Source of the DNA: JAUHXS01 sp965213575
Lineage (GTDB): Bacteria > Bacteroidota > Bacteroidia > Chitinophagales > JAUHXS01
DNA length: 63,264 nucleotides
Assembly (NCBI GenBank): GCA_965213575.1
Contig: CBDBZN010000031.1
Span: 1-63,264 of the forward strand
Reading direction: 5' to 3'
Both the position numbers and the translations under genes were made by a program. The notes beneath the pieces were generated by a model. That model was given only the letters and a program-made list of their open reading frames with translations, did no database searches and was not told the origin of the DNA. This document shows positions 37,330-46,472 of the stretch, in pieces (positions within the stretch are counted from its first letter, which is position 1; the number at the start of each line of letters is the position of its first letter).

Positions 37330-38372
37330 GTTTTCTATCTATCCAAAATTTATCAAAACGCTATGCAGGACAACAAATACTAGCAGTAGACAATGTTTCT
37401 TTTGAGATAGAAAAACCGGGCACTTTTATCGCATTAGTCGGTGAAAGCGGTAGCGGAAAAACTACTTTTTTACGAATGTTAGCCGGGTTGGAACAGCCCA
37501 CAAATGGAACAATTTTATTATCAAACACTGTTCTATTCTCACCTAAAAAAAGCCTGCCTCCGCATAAAAGAGATATTGGCCTAGTATTTCAGGATTATGC
37601 CTTATTTCCACACTATACCGTTAAAAAAAATATAGCATTTGGACTCAACAAATTATCGGAGAAAGAAAAAATAAATAGAATAGATAAATATCTTTCTATT
37701 GTTGGGTTAACTGACGCAGCTCACAAATATCCACATGAGTTATCGGGCGGACAGCAACAGCGTGTTGCTTTAGCCAGGGCATTGGCTACAGAGCCTAAAC
37801 TTTTATTACTAGATGAGCCTTTTAGTAATTTAGATGGGATATTAAAGAAGAAAATAAGACAGGAAATTAAACAAATAATAGACCGTACCGGAGTAACAAC
37901 AATTTTTGTAACACATGATACCATTGATGCCTTATCTGTCGCTGACGAAATTATTATTCTTAAAGACGGACAATTGCTACAACATGATACTCCCGAAAAA
38001 GTTTATTCCGATCCTGCTAATATTTATATTGCGAAACTTTTTGGAGAGGTAAATGTTTTTGAAGCAACAATAGCAGATAATCTCATTACCTCACCTGTAG
38101 GTACGTTTGATATTCCTAGAAACATACAATTATTAAATAAAAAAATCACTCTTTGCATCAGGCCTGATGAATTTACTGCCACCAAACACAATACACCTAT
38201 AAAAGGTGAAATAAAAAATATCAATTACTATGGCACGCATAAAGAAATTGAAGTTATTTTATCTGATCAGCAGCTTATAACTGCCCGAATCAGTAATACT
38301 CATTCCCTAAATGTAAATGAAGTAATCTCATTGTCGTTTGATCGAAATAATGTAATTATCTTAGCAAGATAA
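37326..38372 (+). CDS. Ferric iron ABC importer ATPase (FbpC/PotA type)
   Basis: Nucleotide-binding protein of 348 residues. Walker A GESGSGKTT (about 40-48), Q-loop VFQDYALFPHYTV, signature LSGGQQQRVALARAL, Walker B LLLLDEPFSNLD and switch VTHD are intact. A C-terminal TOBE-like regulatory domain fills about 240-345. Starts at a GTG inside the permease stop. The YihY/BrkB gene begins 10 bases after its stop and is probably transcribed with it. Confidence 0.94.
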   Translation: MSFLSIQNLSKRYAGQQILAVDNVSFEIEKPGTFIALVGESGSGKTTFLRMLAGLEQPTNGTILLSNTVLFSPKKSLPPHKRDIGLVFQDYALFPHYTVKKNIAFGLNKLSEKEKINRIDKYLSIVGLTDAAHKYPHELSGGQQQRVALARALATEPKLLLLDEPFSNLDGILKKKIRQEIKQIIDRTGVTTIFVTHDTIDALSVADEIIILKDGQLLQHDTPEKVYSDPANIYIAKLFGEVNVFEATIADNLITSPVGTFDIPRNIQLLNKKITLCIRPDEFTATKHNTPIKGEIKNINYYGTHKEIEVILSDQQLITARISNTHSLNVNEVISLSFDRNNVIILAR

Positions 38373-38382
38373 TTTATTGTAA

Positions 38383-39288
38383 ATGATAACCATTTCTCAA
38401 TATGGAGGTGTTTTAAAAAAAGCTTTAAAAAGATATAATCATAGTACGCCGCTAGTATTAGCCTCTTCTACTTCATTTTTTACTGTATTTGCAATACCTA
38501 CAATCATTATAATAATTATTAACTCGCTGAATCTTTATTTTGATAAGCCTGAAAGAGTTACTAAACCGTTGCTTGACGGAACAGAGAGATTATTCGGGCC
38601 CAAAGTTGCGGATCAAGTTTTTACTATTGTTAGTAATTTTCAAGATAAAGCCGATTCCATATGGATGACTGTTTTAGGAGCTGTTTTCTTAATTTTTGTA
38701 GCAACTAATTTATTAAAAATCATTAGATTATCAATAAATAAAATCTGGTGTATTAAAGTAACTAATCCGGATAAAATCATTCTCAATAGATTAAAAAAAA
38801 GAGCTATAGCATTAGCAATTATTATAGGTTCGGGGATCCTAGTATTTTTATTTTCTATCGCTGATTCAATTATATTGGCTATAGGAAATGAATTAAATGA
38901 GTTTATCCCCTTTCTAGATTCTTTTTTTGTTATTCTTCTTACAAAACTACTTTCATTAGCAACTGCATCATTTTGGTTCACTATGCTGTTCAGATTTCTT
39001 CCGGATGCAAAAATAGACTGGAAAGTTCTGTGGGTAAGCGGATTAATTACCGGAGTATTATTTATGATAGGAAAATTTATAATGGAGATGCTGTTGGTTG
39101 ATGAAAATTTATCTTCTATTTTTGCAGCATCTTCATCGATCGTACTAATATTGTTATTTATCTTCTATTCCTCCTTGATCATGTATTTTGGAGCAGCATT
39201 TTCCATAGCTTTATCAAACGCTATGAATAAAAAAGTGAGGCTCACAAGATATGCCGAACATTATACAGAAGAAATTATATCTAAATAG
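38383..39288 (+). CDS. YihY/BrkB-family membrane protein
   Basis: Integral membrane protein, 301 residues with six helices. The family's N-terminal STPLVLASSTSFFTVFAIPT (A-x-x-S-S-F-x-x-x-x-x-P) and the LLFIFYSSLIMYFGAAFS helix near the end are clear. Although some members were once called ribonuclease BN, that label is wrong and the function is unknown. Downstream of the FbpABC operon by 10 bases and convergent with the 63-residue membrane protein two bases away. Confidence 0.9.
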   Translation: MITISQYGGVLKKALKRYNHSTPLVLASSTSFFTVFAIPTIIIIIINSLNLYFDKPERVTKPLLDGTERLFGPKVADQVFTIVSNFQDKADSIWMTVLGAVFLIFVATNLLKIIRLSINKIWCIKVTNPDKIILNRLKKRAIALAIIIGSGILVFLFSIADSIILAIGNELNEFIPFLDSFFVILLTKLLSLATASFWFTMLFRFLPDAKIDWKVLWVSGLITGVLFMIGKFIMEMLLVDENLSSIFAASSSIVLILLFIFYSSLIMYFGAAFSIALSNAMNKKVRLTRYAEHYTEEIISK

Positions 39289-39290
39289 GA

Positions 39291-39482
39291 TTATTCTGTT
39301 TCTACCGTTTTTATGCTTTTTAACAAGCCTATGCCTGATCCCATAAAAATAAACCCTAATACTGCTGCACTCCATGCCAGTGCATTGTTAATGTCACCAC
39401 CAAATAACGTAATTATTCCATATACTACAGCGCCCGCATCCAATAAAGTAAATAGTAATCCAAGTATTTTTTTAATATCCAT
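39291..39482 (-). CDS. Small two-helix membrane protein
   Basis: A 63-residue protein with two hydrophobic segments (about 5-26 and 34-53) separated by GGDIND-like GGDINNALAW, ending in a polar KSIKTVETE tail. Glycine spacing and compact length look like a real small membrane protein and not a random ORF; similar proteins occur in Bacteroidota from memory. Its stop lies two bases from the YihY stop on the other strand. Function unknown. Confidence 0.6.
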   Translation of the reverse strand: MDIKKILGLLFTLLDAGAVVYGIITLFGGDINNALAWSAAVLGFIFMGSGIGLLKSIKTVETE

Positions 39483-39798
39483 TGCTTAGCATTTTAATAT
39501 AGAAGTCAATCAATTTTTGTACCATTTTTACTTATAATTATAAAATTGGAAAAATTTTTAACTTCGATTAAATAAATACAATTTGTTTCTTAAATATTAT
39601 ATTATACGCCTCATTTAAATTAATAGTTGCATTATTCCGCCTTGTCGGGTGTTGTCACTTGACCTTTATCTATTAACCAGTAGGTGATAACACCTGATGG
39701 GACAAAATAAGCCTTTATAATTTCAAATTGAAGATTTTAAGATTGGAAATTTCTTTAACTTAGATTGATAAAGTCATTTTTACATTAAATATTATCAA
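39483..39798. other. AT-rich intergenic region with one structured element
   Basis: 316 bases between divergent genes. Apart from the hairpin at 39642-39705, I see only AT-rich sequence, including presumed promoters for both flanking genes that do not match the TAnnTTTG consensus well. Confidence 0.5.
39642..39705. repeat. Long imperfect hairpin
   Basis: GGGTGTTGTCACTT (39647-39660) pairs with AGGTGATAACACCT (39682-39695) with G-T wobbles and a 21-base loop; outside it TTGTC (39642) pairs with GACAA (39701-39705) beyond a five-base bulge. It is markedly more GC-rich than its surroundings. Candidates are a small RNA, a repeat remnant or a terminator without a T tract. Confidence 0.45.
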
Positions 39799-40944
39799 AT
39801 GAAAATATTTTATACCTCAATAAAATTATTACTTGCTTTTTTAATCGTAGGATTTTACAGTCACTGCAATATTGCTCCTAAACATAAGGGATATACTGTA
39901 ACGGGGACTTTTAACAATGCAGAAAACCAAATCGTATATTTAGAAGAGTTGGCTCCGGAAAAAGCTATTGTAATAGATACAGGAGTAATAGATGACGAAG
40001 GAAAATTACAACTGCAAGGGTATATTTCAGAACCGGGTATTTATAGATTAAATATTGATAAGGAAGGATCTATTTTATTGATCTTAGAAAATGAAGAGAT
40101 AGAAGTGATAGCAGATGTTAATGATCTAAAAAACTATGAAATAAATAACTCACCCGGATCAACACAGTTAAAGTTGCTTATGGCCCAACTTGAATCTAGC
40201 GGAAAGGAATTAGAACAATTGACAAAATCATATCAATCAACTATTGCTCAAGACAGCGAAAATGATTCATTGATTAAAGTTATTGAAAACCAATATAAAG
40301 TTAAGATCGCTGAATTCAAATCTCATACAAATGCAGTTATAGATTCTCCTGCACATCCGCTAATATTAGTATTTGCTTCCGGAACATTGAATCCGGAGCA
40401 AGATTACGATAAACTTCAACAAATTAAAAATACACTTAATAAAGAAATTCCCAATTCAAAATACACAAAAGATTTTGATAAAAAAGTTAACAAGTCCAAA
40501 CCACTCCGAGTTGGCGATGTTGCTCCTAATATAAATTTACCGGGCCCTAATGGAAATAATTTAGAACTTTCATCACTTAAAGGGAATATTGTTCTATTAG
40601 ATTTCTGGGCATCGTGGTGCAAACCATGCAGGGTAGAAAATCCTAACATAGTAGCATTATATAATAAGTACAATAAAGAAGGTTTTACTATATACAGCGT
40701 TTCATTGGATAAAAATAAAGATCAATGGTTAAAAGCTATTGCAGAAGATCATTTATTATGGGAAAATCACGTAAGTGAATTAAAAGCTTGGGATACAGAA
40801 GGAATTAAAGCATATCAGATAAATTCTATTCCAACAACCTATTTATTAGATACAAACGGGGTTATTGTAGGTAAAAATTTAAGAGGTAGGGAGTTGGAAA
40901 ATGTGATAAGTGAACAACTCAATAAAGAATCCAATACTTTATAA
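39799..40944 (+). CDS. TlpA-like thiol-disulfide protein with DUF4369-type N-terminus
   Basis: Lipid-anchored periplasmic thioredoxin-fold protein, 381 residues. Lipobox Cys23 (FYSHC), an N-terminal beta-rich DUF4369-like domain (about 33-120; TVTGTFNNAENQIVYLEE), a helical linker (about 130-200), then a TlpA/AhpC-TSA-like domain (about 235-375) with WASWCKPCR (Cys274 and Cys277) and cis-proline SIPTTYLLD. Such proteins keep periplasmic thiols reduced, for cytochrome c maturation or protein repair. The CoA-transferase gene begins six bases later. Confidence 0.92.
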   Translation: MKIFYTSIKLLLAFLIVGFYSHCNIAPKHKGYTVTGTFNNAENQIVYLEELAPEKAIVIDTGVIDDEGKLQLQGYISEPGIYRLNIDKEGSILLILENEEIEVIADVNDLKNYEINNSPGSTQLKLLMAQLESSGKELEQLTKSYQSTIAQDSENDSLIKVIENQYKVKIAEFKSHTNAVIDSPAHPLILVFASGTLNPEQDYDKLQQIKNTLNKEIPNSKYTKDFDKKVNKSKPLRVGDVAPNINLPGPNGNNLELSSLKGNIVLLDFWASWCKPCRVENPNIVALYNKYNKEGFTIYSVSLDKNKDQWLKAIAEDHLLWENHVSELKAWDTEGIKAYQINSIPTTYLLDTNGVIVGKNLRGRELENVISEQLNKESNTL

Positions 40945-40950
40945 GTAAGC

Positions 40951-42109
40951 GTGGATTTTTCAAAATTAGTTGTACTTGAATTAGCAAATGTACTTGCGGG
41001 GCCACTAACGGGAATGTTTTTCGCTGAGTTAGGAGCCACAGTTATTAAAGTAGAAAACCCTCATACTAATGGAGACGCCACCAGGAAATGGAAGCTTCCG
41101 GCCGAAGATCAAGAAAGTGATATTTCTGCATATTTTGTATCGGCAAATTGGGGTAAACAATCTATAGCAATAGATCTTCATACTAAAGAGGGAATTAGTC
41201 TATTACATCAGTTAGTCGAAAAATCTGATATTGTCATCAGCAGTTATAAACCCGGTGATGCTAAAAAGCTAAAAGCTGATTATGAAAGCTTAAAAAAAAT
41301 TAATAACCAAATAATTTACGGACAAATAACCGGATATGGAGATGGCGATAGCCGTGCGGGATATGACGGTATCATTCAAGCTGAAAGCGGATTTATGCAT
41401 TTAAATGGCCAGCCGGATGACCCACCAACAAAAATGCCTGTTGCCCTGATAGATATCTTAACCGCTCATCAACTTAAAGAAGGAATTTTAATAGCTCTAT
41501 TAGAAAAGGTGTCTACAAAAAAAGGTAAGTACGTAAGTTGTTCCCTAATGGACACAGCACTTAGTTCTTTAGCTAACCAAGCAAGCAATTGGCTAACGGG
41601 GCACCACAATCCACAGCGAATGGGGTCAGAACACCCCAACATATTCCCGTATGGAACTATCTTTAAGGATAAAAACGATATACTATTTACCATAGCTATC
41701 GGTACCGATAAACAATTTAAGTGTATGTGCGAAATATTAAACATAAGCTGTATACAATTTTTCAACAAATGCTGATAGGCTTGCTCGTAAAAATGAACTA
41801 AAAACATTACTTGAAAACACTTTTAAAATAATCGACATTAATAACTTAGTCGAAAAATTTGAAAAATATCACGTTCCGATAGGCGTCATTAATGATGTAA
41901 AAACTGTTCTAGGATCCGGACAAGCTAAAAATCTGATGCTCAAATATGAAGCATATTCAGCTTTGCGTTCTATTTCTTTTAAGCATGAAAAACCTTCTCT
42001 TTCACCTCCTCCACATTATGCACAACAAACATGGAATGTTTTAAAAGAACTTTTAGAAATCTCGGAAGCTGATATTAAAAATCTTTACATAAATAATATA
42101 GTTGAATGA
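40951..42109 (+). pseudogene. Class III (CaiB/BaiF) CoA-transferase, single-base frameshift
   Basis: From GTG 40951 a typical class III CoA-transferase reads for 274 residues (FSKLVVLELANVLAGPLTGM, FFAELGATVIKVENP, SYKPG, MDTALSSLANQ with the catalytic-Asp region) and then stops at 41775. The missing C-terminus continues in the +1 frame: STNADRLARKNELKTLLEN, YHVPIGVINDV, YAQQTWNVLKELL, stop 42107-42109. Removing one T from the T5 run at 41758-41762 restores a 385-residue protein, the usual length. As written it would be truncated and inactive. The substrate acid cannot be inferred. Second of three genes with an extra base in a five-base run. Confidence 0.85.
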
Positions 42110-42133
42110 GTAAAAATTGTGGCATAATTATTG

Positions 42134-42141
42134 TAAATTTG
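42134..42141 (+). promoter_or_regulatory. Candidate -7 element for the surface lipoprotein
   Basis: TAAATTTG fits TAnnTTTG; the nearest TTG (42117) is closer than the usual 18-22 bases. Leader would be about 55 bases. Confidence 0.3.
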
Positions 42142-42201
42142 GCATTAATTATCTCTATAGATAATTAACAAATTTTGATTAATTACTAAACTAAAACTAA
42201 A

Positions 42202-43041
42202 ATGAAAAAAATTTTCACATTATTTTTATCAGTAGCTACAATGGCTACTATATTCACAGGATGTAGCAAAGATGAAGAAGCGCCTGTAGGCCCTACTATT
42301 TCTTTCAATACTACCCAAGGCACCACCGGAAATGTAACCGTTGAGCCGGGTGATTCTGTAGCAGTAGGTGTTATTATGTCAGCAGGAGATGCAAATTTAG
42401 ATCGATTGAGAGTTACTTATTCGTATGATGGTGCTAATGCATTAGAATATGATACAGAAGACCTTTCAGGAGAAAGCGGTACTTATACTACTACTATCGG
42501 AACTAGAAATGTAGAAGGTACGGAAAGATATACTTTCACTGTAACTGATAATGATGGTTTAACTAATAATGTTGCATTTACAATTACTACTGAAGGAAAT
42601 ATTGGCTTAGGTACTGAATTCACTGGTCAATTTTTCCATATGGCCGGCGCTACTGGATGTACCGGAGCATATGACTTAGTAAATAATCTTCCGGTTTCAA
42701 GTTTATCTTCAGATGATAATAAAGACATGGAAAATACAGATGCAGCAGGTGCAACATTTACCGGTTCATTTGAAGCTCAAAACGATACTAGATTCGTAAA
42801 AAGCAACAGTACAGATTATGCTACTGCATCTGAGTCAGTTATAACAGCTGCTTATGATGCCGGAACACCTTCAGCTACTGTAACCAATCCTGCAGTTAAT
42901 GATGTGTTCATTGCTAAGTTAAGAGGTGATGATGATTATGCAATAATAAAAATTACTGCATTAAGTCCTAATGATGAAACTTGTAGTCCAGGTACTACTA
43001 ATAAAGGAAAAATTACTTTCAAGTATAAAAAGACTAACTAA
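42202..43041 (+). CDS. Surface-exposed lipoprotein with an Ig-like domain
   Basis: Lipoprotein of 279 residues. Signal ends TIFTGC (Cys21) followed by SKDEE, an acidic run like the Bacteroidota lipoprotein export signal that sends proteins to the cell surface. Residues about 30-135 read as a beta-sandwich (SVAVGVIMSAGDANLDRLRV, YSYDGANALEYD, and VTDNDGLTNNVAFTITTEG as shorter blocks). The C-terminal 140 residues (EFTGQFFHMAGATGCTGAYD onward) repeat a GAT/SDDNKDMEN style seen in Bacteroidota surface proteins of unknown role. Own promoter and a strong terminator make it monocistronic. Confidence 0.8.
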   Translation: MKKIFTLFLSVATMATIFTGCSKDEEAPVGPTISFNTTQGTTGNVTVEPGDSVAVGVIMSAGDANLDRLRVTYSYDGANALEYDTEDLSGESGTYTTTIGTRNVEGTERYTFTVTDNDGLTNNVAFTITTEGNIGLGTEFTGQFFHMAGATGCTGAYDLVNNLPVSSLSSDDNKDMENTDAAGATFTGSFEAQNDTRFVKSNSTDYATASESVITAAYDAGTPSATVTNPAVNDVFIAKLRGDDDYAIIKITALSPNDETCSPGTTNKGKITFKYKKTN

Positions 43042-43060
43042 TATTAGATAGTTTTCTTAA

Positions 43061-43096
43061 AAAAAACCTGCTTTGATTTTCAAAGCAGGTTTTTTT
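43061..43096 (+). terminator. Rho-independent terminator
   Basis: AAAAAACCTGCTTTG (43061-43075) pairs with CAAAGCAGGTTTTTT (43081-43095) around a five-base ATTTT loop and ends in a T tract. It closes the lipoprotein gene. Confidence 0.85.
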
Positions 43097-43134
43097 ATGC
43101 CTATATGTTAAAGACAAAAGATTAAAATTCATAC

Positions 43135-43788
43135 TTGAAGAGGCTATTATTTATTTCCGGATTAGGAGCAGATGAGAGAGTTTTTAAAAAGATCCAAGCC
43201 TTTACAGGTTATCATAAACATTATATAGAATGGGAAATAAATAAAGGAAATGAAAGTCTTACTCAATATGCCCAACGGCTTATTTCAAAGCATAATATTA
43301 TTAAAAATGATATTATAATTGGCTTATCGTTTGGAGGAATGGTTACCTCAGAAATAGCTAAAATTGTCAAAAACGACCAGATTATACTAATATCTAGTTT
43401 GAGAGATGTGCATGACCTATATACCGTGTTTCAATGGATACTTAATTCACGAGCTTACAAAATTATACCTGATCTTAGTATTAGCCGAATCTATCCTGCC
43501 TTACCACTCCTTTTTAATATTGAATCAGCTGAAGGAAAAAAAGCACTAAAACAGATGCTTCAGACTGCTAATTTACAGCTTATCAAATGGTCATTAGAAA
43601 AAATTAGAACTGAAAAATCAAACACCTCCCTAAATACTATAGTGCACAATATTCTCGGCTCAAAAGACCGCCTGATAAAATTATGGCATAATAAATATAC
43701 TCATATCATTCCCAATAGGGGCCACTTTATGGTATTTGAAAATGCTAATGAGATTAATAAGGTTTTGGAGAACATCTTGTTAGCATAA
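43135..43788 (+). CDS. Alpha/beta hydrolase
   Basis: A 217-residue hydrolase of the alpha/beta fold. TTG start gives MKRLLFISGLGADERVFKKI with the oxyanion-hole GLGAD motif; GLSFGGM (about 63-69) is the nucleophile elbow with catalytic Ser; ILGSKDRLI is the acid turn; and NRGHFMVFENA supplies the catalytic His. Esterase, thioesterase or lipase cannot be separated by eye. It lies just after the terminator, so it needs its own promoter, which I do not see clearly. Confidence 0.85.
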   Translation: MKRLLFISGLGADERVFKKIQAFTGYHKHYIEWEINKGNESLTQYAQRLISKHNIIKNDIIIGLSFGGMVTSEIAKIVKNDQIILISSLRDVHDLYTVFQWILNSRAYKIIPDLSISRIYPALPLLFNIESAEGKKALKQMLQTANLQLIKWSLEKIRTEKSNTSLNTIVHNILGSKDRLIKLWHNKYTHIIPNRGHFMVFENANEINKVLENILLA

Positions 43789-43820
43789 GTACGATACTGA
43801 AACTTCGACTTAATCACGTT

Positions 43821-43853
43821 GAAGCATAACTTGGCACGAAGTGGCGTTGCTTC
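43821..43853. terminator. Hairpin between convergent genes
   Basis: GAAGC-AT-AAC (43821-43830) pairs with GTTGCTTC (43846-43853), with an inner CAC-GAA-GTG. It lies between the hydrolase and floA stops. Weak T tract, so termination is only inferred. Confidence 0.35.
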
Positions 43854-43874
43854 TGCGCTTTTATGTTAAAAATA

Positions 43875-44858
43875 TTATTTATTATCCTTCTTATTTCTGG
43901 AAGAAGATGGCCTAGGCTTAGAGATGGATTCTCTCATATCCGTATCTGCTTGGATATTTTGTAATTTATAATAATCCATTATACCTAAGTTACCGCTTCT
44001 GAAAGCCTCTGCAATCGCCATAGGAATTTGAGCCTCTGCTTCAATAACTTTTGCTCTCGCTTCCTGAGCTTTTGCTTGCATCTCTTGCTCATGTGCTACG
44101 GCAAAAGCTCTTCGTTCCTCTGCTTTTGCCTGAGCAATATTCTTATCTGCTTCCGCTTGATCTATTTGCAGTTCTGCGCCAATATTCTTACCAATGTCAA
44201 TATCGGCAATATCAATGGATAATATCTCAAAAGCTGTTCCCGCATCCAATCCTTTATTCAATACTAACTTTGAGATAGTGTCAGGGTTTTCTAATACTTG
44301 TTTATGTGAAACCGCTGACCCGATAGATGTAACTATACCCTCTCCCACTCTGGCTAAAATCGTTTCTTCTCCCGCACCTCCAACTAATCGTTGAATATTT
44401 GCCCTTACTGTGACTCTGGCTTTAGCAATGAGCTGGATACCGTCTTTCGCCACCGCTACAACAGGGGGCGATTCTATTACTCTGGGGTTTACTGATAACT
44501 GTACTGCCTCAAATACATCTCTACCGGCAAGGTCAATAGCTGCCGCTTTTTGAAAATCTAATTCAATATTTGCTTTGTCGGCAGAAATAAGTGCATTGAC
44601 CAATCGGGGCACATTTCCTCCTGCTAAATAATGTGCCTCTAATTCGTTCCGGGATAAAGTTAGGCCGGCCTTGGTAGCATTAATCAAAGCATTGACAATA
44701 ATGCTTGGAGGCACTTTTCTTAATCGCATAAATATCAACTGGAAGAGATTTACATACACGCCTGAAGCAATAGCTGATATCCAAAGTGGAATGGGCACGA
44801 AGTAGACGAATATGACAAATAATACCACTAAACCTACGATAAAAAATACTGCTTGCAT
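43875..44858 (-). CDS. floA: Flotillin-like protein FloA (UPF0365/YqfA)
   Basis: Membrane scaffold protein, 327 residues. A short N-terminal hairpin of two hydrophobic segments (about 2-40) anchors it from the cytoplasmic side; an SPFH-like domain follows (about 60-215; FEAVQLSVNPRVIESPPV, DAGTAFEILSIDIADIDIG), then an Ala/Glu/Gln-rich coiled coil (about 225-290) and a basic tail. The pair with NfeD five bases upstream is the classic floA operon, thought to organise functional membrane microdomains. Confidence 0.93.
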   Translation of the reverse strand: MQAVFFIVGLVVLFVIFVYFVPIPLWISAIASGVYVNLFQLIFMRLRKVPPSIIVNALINATKAGLTLSRNELEAHYLAGGNVPRLVNALISADKANIELDFQKAAAIDLAGRDVFEAVQLSVNPRVIESPPVVAVAKDGIQLIAKARVTVRANIQRLVGGAGEETILARVGEGIVTSIGSAVSHKQVLENPDTISKLVLNKGLDAGTAFEILSIDIADIDIGKNIGAELQIDQAEADKNIAQAKAEERRAFAVAHEQEMQAKAQEARAKVIEAEAQIPMAIAEAFRSGNLGIMDYYKLQNIQADTDMRESISKPRPSSSRNKKDNK

Positions 44859-44863
44859 GTTAT

Positions 44864-45334
44864 TTAACTTTTAGGATGAACAAAGATCTTATTTTTCTGA
44901 ACTTTAACAATTTCTATAGGAGTATCTTTTTCGATAAATGCACCTGTAAGTGAATGAACTTCAATTTTAAGATCGTTAATAAAACCTTTTCCTGAAGGCC
45001 TAATATCGGTAAATGCAACTCCTTGATCGCCGATAATAAATAGTTCATCCTCTACTATTTTTACTCTTCCTGATACCACTTCTTGAATAGATGCTCTTTT
45101 CCATATACCGGACCTAAACCCTATTAGTACAATACCAACACAAAGTACGGTCATACCTACAAGAGCTAATAATCCATTTTGTGTACCATAATTACTAAAC
45201 ATATAATATACGCCAACTGCCATCAGTACTAAGCCTATAACGCCTGCCACTGTAGTACCAGGTAAAAAAAACACTTCTAAGAACATAAAAATAATGCCCA
45301 AACCAAAAAGTCCGATGATGAAATATAAGTCCAA
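44864..45334 (-). CDS. NfeD-family membrane protein
   Basis: A 156-residue partner of FloA. Three to four hydrophobic segments (about 3-90) precede an OB-fold-like C-terminal domain (about 92-155; GRVKIVEDELFIIGDQGVAF, FINDLKIEVHSLTG, IVKVQKNKIFVHP). The short form lacks the N-terminal protease domain of long NfeD proteins. Genes are five bases apart. A minus-strand TATATTTG at 45355-45362 is a weak -7 candidate. Confidence 0.88.
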   Translation of the reverse strand: MDLYFIIGLFGLGIIFMFLEVFFLPGTTVAGVIGLVLMAVGVYYMFSNYGTQNGLLALVGMTVLCVGIVLIGFRSGIWKRASIQEVVSGRVKIVEDELFIIGDQGVAFTDIRPSGKGFINDLKIEVHSLTGAFIEKDTPIEIVKVQKNKIFVHPKS

Positions 45335-45393
45335 TTTAGTTTGGGTTGTTTAAACAAATATATTAAAGTATTTTAGATTTAAGTAGAACAAAC

Positions 45394-45858
45394 ATGAAGA
45401 TTACATTACTTACGGTAGGAAATACTGAAAAAGGATACATTCAGGAAGGTATCAATTTGTATTCGCAACGCTTAAAACATTATGCTTCATTTGAAATTGC
45501 AGAGATACCCACCGGGAAAAATAGTGGTGATGTTATAAATAGACAAAAAATTGAGGCAGATTTAATATTAAAGAAACTTTCAGTAAATGATAAAGTAGTA
45601 CTTTTAGATGAATTAGGGAAAGCATTTACTTCAAAGGAATTTGCTGTTTTTTTAAACAAACAGATGGTTCAGGGCCTCTCCTCATTAGTATTTATTATTG
45701 GTGGCGCACATGGATTTGATCCAAAAGTTTATGCTAGAGCTGACTACAAAATAGCTTTATCTAAAATGACCTTTCCTCATCAACTAATTCGCATAATTTT
45801 TGTAGAGCAATTGTATAGGGCGTTTACTATTTTGAAGAATGAAAAATACCACCACTGA
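45394..45858 (+). CDS. rlmH: 23S rRNA (pseudouridine-1915-N3) methyltransferase RlmH
   Basis: SPOUT-class methyltransferase acting on helix 69 of 23S rRNA, 154 residues, standard length. The knot and SAM pocket show as LVFIIGGAHGFDPKVY (about 100-115) and the C-terminal ALSKMTFPHQLIRIIFVEQL with YRAFTILKNEKYHH, the RlmH signature ending. The usual GAYGF motif is GAHGF here. Divergent from nfeD with a 59-base gap. Confidence 0.95.
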   Translation: MKITLLTVGNTEKGYIQEGINLYSQRLKHYASFEIAEIPTGKNSGDVINRQKIEADLILKKLSVNDKVVLLDELGKAFTSKEFAVFLNKQMVQGLSSLVFIIGGAHGFDPKVYARADYKIALSKMTFPHQLIRIIFVEQLYRAFTILKNEKYHH

Positions 45859-45962
45859 GAGTTACGATTTTAGATTGACGCGATCAACGATATTTTTAAT
45901 TTAAATACTGAATGCTGAATTTTAAATGATAAAAGAAAAACTAGTGCCTAATTGCTAAAACC

Positions 45963-46472
45963 ATGAAAAGATATGTTACACTGCTCGAGATAAAATGGGG
46001 ACTCATCTTTACTTTTGTTACTTTAGTTTGGATGATATTTGAAAAATATATAGGTTGGCATGATGTATACATTGATCAGCATGCTATCCTGACAAATGTA
46101 TTTATACTATTTGCTATTGCAATTTATATATTCGCATTATTAGACAAACGGAAGCATCACTATCAAGGCTTTATGACTTGGAAAGAAGGTTTTTTAAGTG
46201 GTCTGGTCATATCTTTTGTAATAGCTATCATGTCACCTTTCATACAAGTGATTATACATGCATGGATATCTCCTGATTATTTTCCGAATGCAATATACTA
46301 TGGCATAAACAAATTGGGCAAACCACCCGAAGAAATGCAAGCTTATTTTAATTTACAAAGTTATATGTGGCAAAGTACTTTAGGAGCATTAATAATAGGA
46401 ACAATCATCTCAGCAGTAGTAGCTATATTTGTTAAAAAGAATAGGCCGGCATTTGGAAAGCAACCTATATGA
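45963..46472 (+). CDS. DUF4199 membrane protein
   Basis: A 169-residue membrane protein with four helices. The block TWKEGFLSGLVISFVIAIMS after the second helix and the QSTLGALIIGTIISAVVA last helix match the DUF4199 family of Bacteroidota, function unknown. It overlaps the next gene by four bases (ATGA), so the two are translated together and may act together. Confidence 0.85.
   Translation: MKRYVTLLEIKWGLIFTFVTLVWMIFEKYIGWHDVYIDQHAILTNVFILFAIAIYIFALLDKRKHHYQGFMTWKEGFLSGLVISFVIAIMSPFIQVIIHAWISPDYFPNAIYYGINKLGKPPEEMQAYFNLQSYMWQSTLGALIIGTIISAVVAIFVKKNRPAFGKQPI

Noticed and set aside
38383..39288. Ribonuclease BN
   Set aside because: YihY/BrkB proteins were misnamed so in the past; this is an integral membrane protein without nuclease motifs.
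39642..39705. Integron attC site
   Set aside because: The hairpin has no convincing GTTRRRY / RYYYAAC core sites, no cassette gene and no integrase.
41758..41775. Programmed ribosomal frameshift in the CoA-transferase
   Set aside because: No slippery heptamer with a downstream structure is seen, and the family is not known for recoding; a plain indel explains it.
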